Made by a program: the position numbers and the translations under genes | Shown here: positions 1 through 8,646 of the stretch, in pieces | Layout of the letters: every line of letters begins with the position of its first letter | How positions within the stretch are numbered: the stretch's first letter is position 1 | Notes under the pieces: generated by a model | What the model was told of the DNA's origin: nothing | Seen by the model: the letters and a program-made list of their open reading frames with translations, nothing else | Database searches by the model: none | Assembly (NCBI RefSeq): GCF_001645385.1 | Contig: NZ_LVHI01000023.1 | Location: forward strand, 300,948 to 334,010 | Source of the DNA: Rhodococcoides kyotonense | Lineage (GTDB): Bacteria > Actinomycetota > Actinomycetes > Mycobacteriales > Mycobacteriaceae | Direction: 5' to 3' | DNA length: 33,063 nucleotides

Positions 1-1
1 C

Positions 2-142
2 AAAGGCACCGATCTGTCCGTTCACTCCCCAGAACGGCTCGCCGAGGTCGAGGACCTACTCAACAACCGTCCCCGTAGGACCCTCGGATGGGATACTCCT
101 CTGAAGGCATACGACAAGACGCTCGTTGCGATGACCGCTTGA
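2..142 (+). CDS. IS30-family transposase, C-terminal fragment (5' end outside window)
   Basis: An open frame enters from the left edge and ends at TGA 140-142, giving 46 residues. It reads KGTDLSVHSPERLAEVEDLL, then NNRPRRTLGWDTPLKAY. This is the characteristic end of IS30-type DDE transposases, where NxRPRKxLGWxTPxE lies just after the catalytic Glu. The catalytic core itself is outside the window. The stop is only 23 bp from the stop of the convergent DUF2797 gene, so the right end of the insertion sequence must lie in or beside that gene's 3' end. No terminal inverted repeat can be assigned without the left end. Confidence 0.85.
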   Translation, partial: KGTDLSVHSPERLAEVEDLLNNRPRRTLGWDTPLKAYDKTLVAMTA

Positions 143-165
143 GACCGCCCACATTCGCGCGCACG

Positions 166-1059
166 TCAGAAGAGTGCAGACTGCACGGCGGGCAGCGTCG
201 AGTCGTAGTCACCGAACCGCACCCGACGACCGGTGAGCTCGTGGAGGTCGACGACGTAGGACTCGCCGTCGATGTCGACTATGGCCGTCTGGCCGATACA
301 GGCATCGACGGTGAATCCGTGTGTGCCCGAGTCCAGTCGGCTCGGATAGGCAACCCGATTACCGGACGCCAGATCCCGGAAGCCGGCGACACGCCACGCC
401 TCGTCGACGGTGTGGAAGCTGTCGTCGCCGGGACCGAGAATGTCGCGGACCCTCCCTGCCAACGCAGCCGTCGCCGCGTCGAGGCGAGCGGTGTCGACCG
501 GCAACGCCAGCGCCGCAGCCTTGGCCGACGACCGCACCGACTGCCGCACCTGCAGCACCTCGGTGACCTTGTCCTCGAGCACACGGATCACTTTGCCGTC
601 CGTGGCCCAGGCGACGTACTGCGCACAGATCGCGCCCTGCTCGGCAAGCCGACCCCACTTACGCGTGTTCGCCGCGGTGCCGACCTTGTGCACACCGTTC
701 GCGAACGTCGCGATGTACAGCCAATGTGGTTGCATCACATGCGCTTCGAGGTCACGCGAGACGAAACCTCCACGGTGCACGGTGTGGACGAACCGAAACG
801 GGTCCTTCGATTCGCACACCTCGCACTGCGCACCGACCTCGGCGGGCGATTGCGTCGGGCAGGGAACGTATTCGGAGCCCTTCGGCGAGAACGCAACTCG
901 GCCCGTACACCATCGACCGTCCCCGAGAGACTCGAATCCGATTCTCGCACCACGTAGTTCGACGTACGCGACGTCTCGCGTCTCGACGTCGACGACGCGG
1001 AGCCGCGGATCGCCTTCACCGGCAGGCCACGTGACGCCGAGGACGAGCGAGACGTTCAG
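166..1059 (-). CDS. DUF2797 domain protein, probable non-canonical CTG start
   Basis: A protein of unknown function that matches actinobacterial DUF2797 proteins by recall. From the first standard start (GTG at 819) it would have 217 residues. The same frame stays open upstream to an in-frame stop at 1087-1089 and encodes clearly family-like sequence there, including [25 protein letters not shown] and a CEVC pair, which looks like a Cys-rich metal-binding N-terminal part. No ATG, GTG or TTG occurs in that extension. A CTG at 1059-1057 overlaps the upp stop codon as CTGA, giving 297 residues and likely translational coupling. Alternatives are a mutated start or a gene now translated only from 819. 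The 3' end abuts the transposase fragment, so the C-terminus could be altered. Confidence 0.7.
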   Translation of the reverse strand: MNVSLVLGVTWPAGEGDPRLRVVDVETRDVAYVELRGARIGFESLGDGRWCTGRVAFSPKGSEYVPCPTQSPAEVGAQCEVCESKDPFRFVHTVHRGGFVSRDLEAHVMQPHWLYIATFANGVHKVGTAANTRKWGRLAEQGAICAQYVAWATDGKVIRVLEDKVTEVLQVRQSVRSSAKAAALALPVDTARLDAATAALAGRVRDILGPGDDSFHTVDEAWRVAGFRDLASGNRVAYPSRLDSGTHGFTVDACIGQTAIVDIDGESYVVDLHELTGRRVRFGDYDSTLPAVQSALF

Positions 1060-1679
1060 CGTGGGCCGAACTGCCGGTCGCCCGCGTCACCGAGGCCGGG
1101 GACGATGAAGGCGTTCTCGTTGAGTCCGTCGTCGATGCTCGCCGCCACGAGACGTACCGGCAGACCCGAGTTCTCGAGCGCCGAGACACCCTCGGGCGCG
1201 GCGACGACGCAGATGACCGTCACGTCGGCAGCGCCGCGACCCATCAGAATCTCGATCGTGTGCACCATCGACCCACCCGTCGCGAGCATCGGGTCGAGGA
1301 CGTAGACGGGGGTCTGCGACAGGTCGTCGGGCAGCGATTCCATGTAAGGCACCGGCTGGTGCGTCTCCTCGTCGCGAGCCATGCCGACGAACCCGACGCG
1401 GGACTGCGGAATCAATCCGCTCGCCTTCTCGACCATGCCGAGGCCTGCACGCAGGACCGGAACCAAGAGCGGCGGACGGGAGAGTCGAGTGCCCTGAGTG
1501 ACGGCGACCGGAGTCTTGACGTCGAAGTTCTCGATCTCGGCATCGCGGGTGGCCTCGTACACCAGCATGTGGGTGAGCTGGCGCAGGGCGGACCGAAATG
1601 TTGCGTTGTCGCTGCGCTCGTCGCGCATCGTCGTCAGCAAGGAGGCGGCCAGTGGATGTTCGACCACGTGAATTTCCAT
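1056..1679 (-). CDS. upp: Uracil phosphoribosyltransferase
   Basis: Converts uracil and PRPP to UMP in cytoplasmic pyrimidine salvage. The 207-residue length is normal for Upp. It begins [20 protein letters not shown], contains the [20 protein letters not shown] segment and the PRPP loop [13 protein letters not shown], and ends GDAGDRQFG, all typical of the family. The start at 1679 is chosen because the family begins here; the frame is open further upstream but that part is not family-like. Its stop overlaps the putative CTG start of the DUF2797 gene. It is divergent from the ESX-like cassette, with 91 bp between starts. In mycobacteria upp (Rv3309c) sits in the same neighbourhood as add-deoA-cdd and sdh. 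Confidence 0.96.
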   Translation of the reverse strand: MEIHVVEHPLAASLLTTMRDERSDNATFRSALRQLTHMLVYEATRDAEIENFDVKTPVAVTQGTRLSRPPLLVPVLRAGLGMVEKASGLIPQSRVGFVGMARDEETHQPVPYMESLPDDLSQTPVYVLDPMLATGGSMVHTIEILMGRGAADVTVICVVAAPEGVSALENSGLPVRLVAASIDDGLNENAFIVPGLGDAGDRQFGPR

Positions 1680-1770
1680 GGGCACAAGGATAGGTGTGGG
1701 AACCGTTCGAGCCGAACGTGCGTCGAAACGGGGTGTAGTCACTTTCCACGCGCAGGGAGTTCGAGGAACC

Positions 1771-2070
1771 ATGGCGGAACTAGCGACGTCCACAGCCGAG
1801 CTACAGCGATACTCGGCCACCGCGGGTTCTCTCGCTGCACAGGTGGCAGGCGCGGCGGCAGCGTCGACGGCAGCGGGGCCAGCCCTGCTCGCCCCGATCT
1901 TCGGGCCGATCGGCTCCGAGTTCCTCGGCGCAGCCGCTGGCGTGCATGCGGCTCACACGACGGCAGTGGCACGCCTCGCCGAGGTCGTCGCCGGCCTCGG
2001 CGTTCAAGCGGCTGCATCGGGCGTCGGATACGAGACGACGGACATCGCCACCGCCGGGAGTCTTACGTGA
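1771..2070 (+). CDS. EspC-like type VII secretion target protein
   Basis: A 99-residue, Ala-rich, helical protein with a helix-turn-helix hairpin outline. Helix 1 spans about residues 5-35, the turn contains FGPIGSEF at 44-51, and helix 2 spans about 52-83. The C-terminal tail carries Y87-E-T-T-D91, which fits the YxxxD/E general secretion signal of ESX substrates. This architecture resembles ESX-1 secretion-associated EspC/EspF (DUF2580-type) proteins. The start ATG 1771 follows a GAGGAA ribosome site; a longer frame upstream would overlap upp's start region and is not family-like. Its TGA overlaps the GTG of the NlpC/P60 gene (GTGA), so the two are translationally coupled. It is probably exported with, or as partner of, that enzyme. 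Confidence 0.7.
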   Translation: MAELATSTAELQRYSATAGSLAAQVAGAAAASTAAGPALLAPIFGPIGSEFLGAAAGVHAAHTTAVARLAEVVAGLGVQAAASGVGYETTDIATAGSLT

Positions 2071-3194
2071 TCGAACTTCTTTCCAAACCGATCGTCGATC
2101 TACTCGGGGCGTTCGGCTCCGGCCATGTCCCGACGGGCGGTCCCGCCGACGTACTTCGAGCGTCGTCCCGCACGTTGGACACGGTGCAGCGCATCGGGCA
2201 GACCGCGGTCTCCGAACTCGCCACGACGTGGAGCGGCCCAGCTGCAGCCGCGGCCGTCGACCTCGCCGAGGAGGCTCACGGCAGCGCGACCCGCCTCGCC
2301 CGACACGGTGACGAGATGGCCGTGATCATCGACCGAGCGTGCGAGAAGGTACAGGCGGGAGTCGTCGAACTGCAGAGCATCGTGCAGTCGTTCACCTCGA
2401 TCGCCGTGTCGTCCGCGCCGGTTCTGCTGACACCTCCGGGCCAGACGATGATCATCGCCGCCGCGGTCGAACACCTCCAGCGTGCGCTCGCCGTCGTCGC
2501 GCGGGTGCGGGCCGAACTGGCCGTGCATGCGGGCGAGATGACGGCCTTGGCGTCGCCACCCCCGGTACCGGAGCCGCCGGGCGCTCCCCCGGCAGCCACC
2601 GTTCCGACGGCAGCGACCGCGGCGACCGCCACAGATCCGAGCAACCGATTCCTGCGGAACTTCGCGCAGTCGGTCTCCGTGCCGTCGCTCCCCGACCCGC
2701 AGACCTACGCGTCGACGTCGACCGCGGCGGCCGTATCGGACCGCGACATGTCGACCTTCGCCCCGCAGCGGGAGTCTGCTGCCGTGGGCGCGCGAGGCCG
2801 CGGCGTCGAGGTCGCGCTTCCCGACGGCACCGTCGCCGTCGCTCCCAACGAGCAGGCGGCGGGCGCGGTGCGGAGCGCGCTGAGCCAGCAGGGCGTTCCC
2901 TACGTGTGGGGCGGCACCGAACCGGGCCGCGGACTCGACTGCAGCGGGCTGACGCAGTGGGCGTACGGCGAGCAGGGCGTCCAACTTCCCCGCCTCGCCC
3001 AGGAGCAGGACATCGGTACGCAGGTGAGCGAGGACGAGCTGATGCCGGGCGACCTCGCGGTCTGGGACGGGCACGTCGCCATGGTCATCGGAAACGGCCA
3101 GTTCGTCGAAGCGGGAGATCCAGTGCAGGTCAGCGCAATTCGGACGACCAACAGCGGCATGGGCTTCCAGGGCTTCTACAGGCCGACCGCATGA
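2067..3194 (+). CDS. NlpC/P60 peptidoglycan hydrolase with Esx-like N-terminal domain
   Basis: 375 residues. Residues 1-165 are helical, with W55-S-G57 in the place of the WXG turn of Esx proteins. A Pro/Ala/Thr-rich linker follows (about 163-190), then a low-complexity spacer, then a C40-type NlpC/P60 domain (about 258-375). The likely catalytic residues are C292 (GLDCSGLTQWAY), H336 (WDGHVAMVIG) and E348 (FVEAGDP); the H-to-E spacing of 12 equals that of the Cys-His-Glu triad of mycobacterial RipA as I recall it. No Sec signal peptide is visible, so export through type VII secretion with the preceding EspC-like protein is inferred. It likely cleaves peptide stems in the cell wall. GTG start 2067 overlaps the upstream stop. 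Confidence 0.85.
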   Translation: MIELLSKPIVDLLGAFGSGHVPTGGPADVLRASSRTLDTVQRIGQTAVSELATTWSGPAAAAAVDLAEEAHGSATRLARHGDEMAVIIDRACEKVQAGVVELQSIVQSFTSIAVSSAPVLLTPPGQTMIIAAAVEHLQRALAVVARVRAELAVHAGEMTALASPPPVPEPPGAPPAATVPTAATAATATDPSNRFLRNFAQSVSVPSLPDPQTYASTSTAAAVSDRDMSTFAPQRESAAVGARGRGVEVALPDGTVAVAPNEQAAGAVRSALSQQGVPYVWGGTEPGRGLDCSGLTQWAYGEQGVQLPRLAQEQDIGTQVSEDELMPGDLAVWDGHVAMVIGNGQFVEAGDPVQVSAIRTTNSGMGFQGFYRPTA

Positions 3195-3517
3195 CGCAGG
3201 ACGTCACCGCGGTCGCCGGTACACGCAGCGACTCCGTGCGCGTCCGAGCCACGGAACACGGACGGCCCGTCGACATCTACATCGACCCGAACGAATTGCG
3301 TTTCGGCGGCGCCGAATTGGCAGCGACCATCCTGCAGTTGTGTCGGCGCGCCACCGACTCGGCCAAGGCGCACCGACGCGATCTCCTCGCCGACGACGGA
3401 GTGCCCACCGACGTTCTCGACCGTCTCGGCCTACCCACCCGGGCAGCCGTCGCCGACGCGGAGAACCGACACCTCGCCGACGACGAGGAACCGACCAGTT
3501 GGTTGCGGTCGGTATGA
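3191..3517 (+). CDS. Small ESX-associated protein, possibly YbaB/EspL-like
   Basis: 108 residues, not firmly recognised. Residues 15-60 show the beta-beta-helix outline of YbaB/EbfC-type proteins: a charged strand SVRVRATEHG, a turn, strand VDIYIDPNELRF, then a helix ELAATILQLCRRATDSAKAH. The C-terminal third (about 65-108) is acidic and probably flexible. It overlaps its upstream and downstream neighbours by ATGA at both ends, so it is co-translated with the hydrolase and the next YbaB-like gene. In mycobacterial ESX-1 the YbaB-fold protein EspL acts as a partner for the secreted EspB; a chaperone role here is inference from context. Confidence 0.6.
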   Translation: MTQDVTAVAGTRSDSVRVRATEHGRPVDIYIDPNELRFGGAELAATILQLCRRATDSAKAHRRDLLADDGVPTDVLDRLGLPTRAAVADAENRHLADDEEPTSWLRSV

Positions 3518-3816
3518 CCGAACCGTTGGAGGGCTTGATCTCCCGCGGACAGCGGGCCCTGAACTCGATGCAAGGAGCAGCGGAGACGCTCGCCGGGCTC
3601 CGCATCGTGCATCGTTCCCCGGACGGTGTCGTCGAAGTCGAAGTGGACAGCCACGGCGCCGTCGTCGGGCTCGACCTGGCACCCGATCTGACACGCGAAT
3701 CCGCGTCACGCCTGGGTTCGATCATCGTCGCGACCGCAGAGACCGCCGCCCGAGATGCACTGGCACGGCGAGAGGTGATCCTGCGCGACATGCAAAGTTC
3801 TCTCACGGAAACCTGA
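3514..3816 (+). CDS. YbaB/EbfC-like protein, EspL-type
   Basis: 100 residues with the YbaB/EbfC layout: an N-terminal helix (about 5-28), two strands around GVVEVEVDSHGAVVGLDLAP (about 39-58), then a long C-terminal helix (about 60-95) rich in Ala, Arg and Glu. Stand-alone YbaB proteins bind DNA next to recR, but copies inside ESX loci (EspL) work as secretion partners. The ATGA overlap with the preceding gene and its place as last gene of the cassette favour the latter. The next gene starts 16 bp downstream on the same strand and may be read through. Confidence 0.65.
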   Translation: MTEPLEGLISRGQRALNSMQGAAETLAGLRIVHRSPDGVVEVEVDSHGAVVGLDLAPDLTRESASRLGSIIVATAETAARDALARREVILRDMQSSLTET

Positions 3817-3831
3817 GATAGGCTTCCGGCC

Positions 3832-5094
3832 ATGGCTGGCGACATCATCCCGATCGAACTAGGTCTCACCCGCGGCGACTTCGTCACCCTCTGGGCGCCG
3901 GAATGGCGCGAAGGCGACGACGAATGGGAAGCGTTCCTCGGTCACGAGGACGATCTGTACGGTTTCGAGGCGGTGGCGCACCTGGCCGCGTTCATCCGGA
4001 ACGACGACGACAACGATCTGGTCGACCATCCGTCGTGGACGGTCGTGTCCGCGCTCGCCGCGAACGAGCTCGAGCCCGACGACCTGCACCGGTTCGACCT
4101 GGTGGGCGTTCCCGAACTCGTCGCCGAAGAACCCGACTCGGATGTTCTGGCCGAACTGAACGCGACGTTCGAGATGGTGCAGACACTCGGCGATGTCTGC
4201 GAACTGGGTTCCGTCACTTCGTTTTTCGCGAACAACCCACACCTCGGTGCGGTCGGCGTCGGCGTCGAGGCATTCCTCGGCAAGGACGGCGAGGCGCTCT
4301 GGGACCGGATCGGGTCCGCGGTCGCCAAAAGCTGGGACGACGTCGTCGACGCGATCGACTCCGTCGTGAAGACACCGGACGTCGACGCGTCCGCCGTCGA
4401 AGTCGCCGAGGCCGAACTACTCGCCGCTGCCGAGAACATCGTCGACGCCGACGACCTGTCGGAAGACGAGGACGAAACCGACGAGGACGAGACGGACGAG
4501 GAAGCCGAAGAAGACGTCGACCCCGTCGCCCGAGCTGCGTCGGACGACGGTTTCTGGACCGACGTCGGTATCGATCCCATCCGCATCATCACGTCCGACG
4601 ACACGCTGTACACGCTGCGGTGCTACATCGACGACGAGCCGATCTTCCTCGGCCGCGCGGGCAGCATCACCGTCTTCGGGTCGGAGCGGTCGCTGGCCCG
4701 CTACCTCGCCGACGACCACGACCACGATCTGGCGAAAGTGAGCACGTTCACCGACGTGCAGACCGCAGCCGTCGACGGATCGCTCGAGATCGAGGTGACC
4801 GACGAGAACGTCTACGTGCTTCCGGGTCTCGCGGACGACCTCGCAGAGGGGCCTTCTGCCGTCGACGTCGACCAACTCGACCTGGCCGTCGAGTTGTTCA
4901 CCGATGCCGCCGACTTCGCCGGGGACGAGTCCGTCGAAACCGCACTCGCGACGTCGACTCCGCTCGGGTGGTACGTCTCGTACACGCTGGAACCGGACCC
5001 GAACCGTCTCGCTCCGAGCGCGCCGTTCGACGCCGAAGCCGAGGCGTGGCGAGCACTCGAGCGTGAGTTCGAGGCCCGCCTCCGCAAGCAGTAG
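3832..5094 (+). CDS. Conserved acidic actinobacterial protein, Rv3311 homologue
   Basis: 420 residues, the same length as M. tuberculosis Rv3311 and in the equivalent position beside add-deoA-cdd and sdh. The function is unknown; some actinobacterial entries carry an unproven primosomal protein label. The N-terminal part (1-200) is a mixed alpha/beta region starting MAGDIIPIELGLTRGDFVTL. A very acidic low-complexity stretch lies near 206-232 (DEDETDEDETDEEAEEDVDP), and a second folded part runs from about 238 to 420. No signal peptide, membrane segment or recognised catalytic motif is seen, so it is probably cytoplasmic. It is convergent with add, 22 bp apart, with no clear terminator hairpin between them. 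Confidence 0.85.
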   Translation: MAGDIIPIELGLTRGDFVTLWAPEWREGDDEWEAFLGHEDDLYGFEAVAHLAAFIRNDDDNDLVDHPSWTVVSALAANELEPDDLHRFDLVGVPELVAEEPDSDVLAELNATFEMVQTLGDVCELGSVTSFFANNPHLGAVGVGVEAFLGKDGEALWDRIGSAVAKSWDDVVDAIDSVVKTPDVDASAVEVAEAELLAAAENIVDADDLSEDEDETDEDETDEEAEEDVDPVARAASDDGFWTDVGIDPIRIITSDDTLYTLRCYIDDEPIFLGRAGSITVFGSERSLARYLADDHDHDLAKVSTFTDVQTAAVDGSLEIEVTDENVYVLPGLADDLAEGPSAVDVDQLDLAVELFTDAADFAGDESVETALATSTPLGWYVSYTLEPDPNRLAPSAPFDAEAEAWRALEREFEARLRKQ

Positions 5095-5116
5095 GAACAG
5101 CCGACACCAGCGAAAG

Positions 5117-6241
5117 CTAACCCAGGAGTACCGCGTATCCCGGCTTGACGACGTCGTCGATGAGTTCGAGTCGCTCGTCGAACGGGATGAACGCGGACTT
5201 CATCGCGTTGATCGTGAACCGTTCCAGGTCGGTCCAGCCGTAGCCGAACGCACCTACCAGCTTGTGCATCTCACGGCTCATCGTCGTGTCGCTCATCAGC
5301 CGGTTGTCGGTGTTGACGGTGACGCGGAAGCGCAGCCGCGCGAGCAGATCGAAGGGGTGCTTCTCGAGACTGTCGACGGCCCCGGTCTGCACGTTCGAAC
5401 TCGGGCACAGCTCGAGCGGCATGCGGGTGTCGCGGATGTAGGCGGCCAACAGTCCCAGCGACGCATCACCGTCCGACCCGACGGTGATGTCGTCGACGAT
5501 CCGGACACCGTGTCCGAGGCGATCCGTGCCGCAGAAGGCGACCGCCTCCTGGATGGACGGCAGACCGAAGGCTTCGCCGGCGTGAATGGTGAAGTGCGCG
5601 TTGGACGCTCGCATGTACTCGAACGCGTCGAGATGGCGGCTCGGAGGGAACCCGGCCTCGGCGCCCGCGATGTCGAACCCGACGACCCCGCGATCACGGA
5701 ATCGGACGGCGAGTTCGGCGATCTCACGGGACCGGGCTGCATGACGCATCGCCGTCAACAGGCACCCGACCCGAATTCGCTTGCCCCGCACCCGCGCAGC
5801 CGACTCACCCGCCCGGAATCCCTCGAGCACGTGTTCGACGACCTGATCCAACGTCAGTCCGCGTTCGAGGTGCTGTTCGGGCGCGAACCGCACTTCCGCG
5901 TAGACGACGCCGTCGTCGGCGAGATCCTCTGCGCACTCCTGCGCGACGCGATTCAGACCCTCGGGCGTCTGCATCACGGCCACGGTGTGCGCGAACGTCT
6001 CCAGATACCGTTCGAGCGAACCACTGTCGGCCGCGTTGCGGAACCACTGCGCCAGCGCGGCACCGTCCGATTCGGGCAGACCGTCGTACCCGCACCGATC
6101 GGCGAGCTCGAGCACGGTCTGCGGCCGCAGACCACCGTCGAGATGGTCATGGAGCAACGCTTTCGGCGCGGTCGTGATGGACGGGAGATCGAGCGGCGTC
6201 GCGCCGCTGTTCGATGGGGAGACAGGATCGGCGGTACTCAT
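5117..6241 (-). CDS. add: Adenosine deaminase
   Basis: Zinc hydrolase that deaminates adenosine to inosine in purine salvage. 374 residues, close to the usual actinobacterial size. Zinc and substrate residues are visible: H31 and H33 in HDHLDGG, H220 and E223 in IHAGEAF, H244 in LGHGVRI, and D312 in NTDN. The last motif has Asn after the Asp, a form I recall from actinobacterial Add where other ADAs have DDP. Start ATG 6241 is chosen because the family N-terminus ([12 protein letters not shown]) follows about 26 residues in; the longer open frame upstream is antisense overlap with deoA. It lies 37 bp after deoA on the same strand and is likely part of the cdd-deoA-add operon. Confidence 0.95.
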   Translation of the reverse strand: MSTADPVSPSNSGATPLDLPSITTAPKALLHDHLDGGLRPQTVLELADRCGYDGLPESDGAALAQWFRNAADSGSLERYLETFAHTVAVMQTPEGLNRVAQECAEDLADDGVVYAEVRFAPEQHLERGLTLDQVVEHVLEGFRAGESAARVRGKRIRVGCLLTAMRHAARSREIAELAVRFRDRGVVGFDIAGAEAGFPPSRHLDAFEYMRASNAHFTIHAGEAFGLPSIQEAVAFCGTDRLGHGVRIVDDITVGSDGDASLGLLAAYIRDTRMPLELCPSSNVQTGAVDSLEKHPFDLLARLRFRVTVNTDNRLMSDTTMSREMHKLVGAFGYGWTDLERFTINAMKSAFIPFDERLELIDDVVKPGYAVLLG

Positions 6242-6278
6242 GTCCGAACGGTATCGCGCCGATCCTGCCGCCGCCGGG

Positions 6279-7565
6279 TTACTGATCCCCGACCCGCCCG
6301 AGCACGAGGGCAGACGCCTCGAACGGCGAGTCGCCGATCGTCCAGGCGTCCGAGATGGCCTCGGTCGCGTAGTCGAACTTCTCCGGCGTGTCCGTGTACA
6401 GGGTGGCGACAGGTTGGCCGACGGCGACGCGGTCTCCCGGCTTCGCGTGCAGCCGCACTCCCGCGGCGGCCTGCACCGGTTCTCCCTGGCGTTCACGACC
6501 GGCGCCGAGACGCCATGCTGCACGGCCCACCGACAGCGCGTCGAGGCCGCTGACCACGCCGCTTCGCTCGGCGGTGACCGTCAGGGACTCCTTCGCCACG
6601 GGAAGCGCAGCCGTCGGATCGCCGCCCTGAGCGGCGACCATGGCACGCCAACGGTCCATCGCCGAACCGTCCGCGAGCGCATCCGCCGGATCGACGCCTT
6701 CGATGCCTGCCGCGACGAGCATGGTCCGTGCGAGCGTGACCGTCAGCTCGACCACGTCGGCCGGACCTCCGCCCGCGAGGACCTCGAGCGATTCCTCGAC
6801 CTCGAGAGCGTTACCCGCCGTGAGGCCGAGCGGAGAATCCATGGCGGTCAGCAGCGCGATCGTGCGGACACCGGCGTCGGCGCCGAGATCGACCATCGCA
6901 GAGGCGAGCTCGCGCGCGTCGTCGATGTTCTTCATGAACGCACCGGCTCCGACCTTGACGTCGAGCACCAACGCCCCGGTGCCTTCGGCGATCTTCTTGC
7001 TCATGATCGAACTCGCGATCAGAGGAATCGATTCGACCGTGCCGGTGACGTCGCGCAGCGCGTACAGCCGCTTGTCCGCAGGCGCGAGATCCGCACCGGC
7101 CGCGCACACGACGGCACCGACGGCCGGATCGGCCAGTATCGAGTGAATCTCGTCGGCACTCAGATCCGCCCGCCACCCGGGAATCGACTCGAGCTTGTCC
7201 AGGGTGCCCCCGGTGTGTCCGAGCCCGCGTCCCGACAGTTGCGGAACCGCGGCGCCACAGGCTGCGACGACGGGGGCCAGCGGCAGCGTGATCTTGTCCC
7301 CGACACCGCCGGTCGAGTGCTTGTCGACGGTCGGTTTCGACAACGTCGAGAAGTCCATTCGACTGCCCGAGGCGATCATCGCCGACGTCCATGCGCTCAG
7401 TTCGGCGCGGGACATACCCCTCCACAGGATGGCCATGGCCAGCGCGGACATCTGCTCGTCGGCGACGCGGCCGTGCGTGAATGCGTCGACGACCCAGTCG
7501 ATCTGAGCGGTCGAGAGTTCGTGGCCGTCACGCTTGGAGGTGATGACGGAAACGGCGTCAGACAT
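6279..7565 (-). CDS. deoA: Thymidine phosphorylase
   Basis: Phosphorolysis of thymidine or deoxyuridine to the free base and 2-deoxyribose-1-phosphate. 428 residues, normal for bacterial DeoA. Visible family signatures are [10 protein letters not shown] (phosphate-binding loop), [20 protein letters not shown] (the pyrimidine-nucleoside phosphorylase signature) and [13 protein letters not shown]-terminal PYNP domain ends the protein. The ATG at 7565 lies inside the 3' end of cdd (8 bp overlap), so translation is coupled. With cdd upstream and add downstream it makes a nucleoside salvage operon; freed uracil can be used by Upp encoded nearby. Confidence 0.96.
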   Translation of the reverse strand: MSDAVSVITSKRDGHELSTAQIDWVVDAFTHGRVADEQMSALAMAILWRGMSRAELSAWTSAMIASGSRMDFSTLSKPTVDKHSTGGVGDKITLPLAPVVAACGAAVPQLSGRGLGHTGGTLDKLESIPGWRADLSADEIHSILADPAVGAVVCAAGADLAPADKRLYALRDVTGTVESIPLIASSIMSKKIAEGTGALVLDVKVGAGAFMKNIDDARELASAMVDLGADAGVRTIALLTAMDSPLGLTAGNALEVEESLEVLAGGGPADVVELTVTLARTMLVAAGIEGVDPADALADGSAMDRWRAMVAAQGGDPTAALPVAKESLTVTAERSGVVSGLDALSVGRAAWRLGAGRERQGEPVQAAAGVRLHAKPGDRVAVGQPVATLYTDTPEKFDYATEAISDAWTIGDSPFEASALVLGRVGDQ

Positions 7566-7971
7566 GCCCGTCCACCCGTCCTGTCTCGAGGTCGTCGGGA
7601 CCGAAAGCAGCAGGGAGAAGCCGCGCCAGCGGAGTCGGGCCGTCGTCGGTATCGACGAGGAGATCGCCGCCGCCGAACTCGTACAGCAACTGTCGACAGC
7701 GCCCGCACGGCATCAACCGCGCTCCGCGGCTGTCGCAGCAGGCGAATGCAACCAGCCGGCCACCGCCGGTGGAATGAAGGTTGGACACCAGGCCGCACTC
7801 GGCGCACAGGCCCAAACCATATGAGACATTTTCCACATTGCATCCGGTGACTATTCGGCCATCGCCTACGACAGCGGCCGCGCCGACGGGATAGTTCGAG
7901 TACGGTGCGTAGGCTTGCCTCATAGCGCCATGGGCTCTGTCGCGCAACGTTTTCCAGTCGATTTCCGGCAT
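7558..7971 (-). CDS. cdd: Cytidine deaminase
   Basis: Zinc enzyme converting cytidine or deoxycytidine to uridine or deoxyuridine. From ATG 7971 it has 137 residues, similar to mycobacterial Cdd. The zinc and catalytic residues are C56 and E58 (CAEC) and C89/C92 (PCGRC); the substrate-binding GCNVENVSYG precedes them. Start 7971 is preferred because mycobacterial Cdd begins MPxxDWxxLR as here. In-frame ATGs at 7980 and 8007 are alternatives, and 8007 has a GTGGAG ribosome-site-like sequence a few bases upstream, which would add 12 residues. It is the first gene of cdd-deoA-add and divergent from sdhC. Confidence 0.94.
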   Translation of the reverse strand: MPEIDWKTLRDRAHGAMRQAYAPYSNYPVGAAAVVGDGRIVTGCNVENVSYGLGLCAECGLVSNLHSTGGGRLVAFACCDSRGARLMPCGRCRQLLYEFGGGDLLVDTDDGPTPLARLLPAAFGPDDLETGRVDGHV

Positions 7972-8034
7972 ACGCACCATCCAATCACGCCGCGAGGGAC
8001 GCCGCATCGCACTCCACTGAACCGATCACGAAGA

Positions 8035-8053
8035 ATTGGGAAGGCATACCTAA
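8035..8053. promoter_or_regulatory. Candidate DtxR/IdeR iron box upstream of sdhCDAB
   Basis: The 19-mer ATTGGGAAGGCATACCTAA matches the DtxR/IdeR consensus TWAGGTWAGSCTWACCTWA at 15 of 19 positions, with the right half-site (ACCTAA) perfect. It lies between divergent cdd and sdhC, about 180 bp before the sdhC start. SdhB and the haem subunits need iron, so iron-responsive control is plausible. No binding evidence is available. Confidence 0.45.
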
Positions 8054-8235
8054 GTCATATTTCGATCTCGGTACGAATCTCGAGTCGAATTAGTTCCGGC
8101 TTTCCAATGGGTTTACAGTTCAAAGACGGCGGCTCTTTGAATACCGGTGGAGCCGGAGTTCGACAAATCGAGCCAGGGTCAGCCCGGCAACCAGGCTCGA
8201 CGCGTCCACCAATGACGTTGGAGGCTTTGCACTCG

Positions 8236-8646
8236 ATGAGTAGCACGACGGAAGTCGCTCCGGCCAAGGAGCGTAAGCGGTCGTTGTACCGCGGAGATCC
8301 GGGAATGTGGTCCTGGGTTCTTCACCGAATCACTGGCGTGTTGACGTTCTTCTTCCTGTTCGTCCACGTCTTGGACACTGCCATGGTGCGTGTCAACCCC
8401 GAGACCTACGACGCGATCATCGACACCTACAAGACGCCGCTCGTCGGCCTCATGGAGATCGGCCTCGTCGGCGCAGTTCTGTATCACGCTCTGAACGGCA
8501 TCCGCGTCATGCTGGTCGACTTCTGGTCACAGGGACCGAAGTACCAGAGGCTGATGCTGTGGATCGTCGCCGCGATCTGGTTCGTGGTCGTGATCCCCGG
8601 AGCGGGTCGAATCTTCTACAACATGTTCACGGCGGGCGGTCACTGA
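8236..8646 (+). CDS. sdhC: Succinate dehydrogenase cytochrome b556 subunit
   Basis: Membrane anchor of complex II, carrying quinone and haem b with SdhD. 136 residues with three membrane spans (about 28-50, 67-92, 107-130). H84 in YHALNGIR is the expected haem ligand, and the N-terminal LYRGDPGMWSWVLHRITG is near identical to mycobacterial SdhC of the Rv3316 type. Start ATG 8236 has GGAGG at 8220-8224, a somewhat long spacing; ATG 8213 is an in-frame alternative adding 8 residues (23 bases upstream is not in phase with other signals). Its stop overlaps the sdhD start (TGATG), so the operon is tightly coupled. Confidence 0.93.
   Translation: MSSTTEVAPAKERKRSLYRGDPGMWSWVLHRITGVLTFFFLFVHVLDTAMVRVNPETYDAIIDTYKTPLVGLMEIGLVGAVLYHALNGIRVMLVDFWSQGPKYQRLMLWIVAAIWFVVVIPGAGRIFYNMFTAGGH

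Noticed and set aside
1260..2066. N-terminal 269-codon extension of the NlpC/P60 frame
   Set aside because: It runs antisense through upp and across the EspC-like gene in another frame; the GTG at 2067 overlapping the upstream stop gives a sensible protein.
3903..5066. Arg-rich 387-codon frame overlapping the Rv3311-like gene
   Set aside because: It is the +1 shadow of an Asp/Val/Glu-rich coding region (GAC/GTC codons read as Arg) and resembles no protein.
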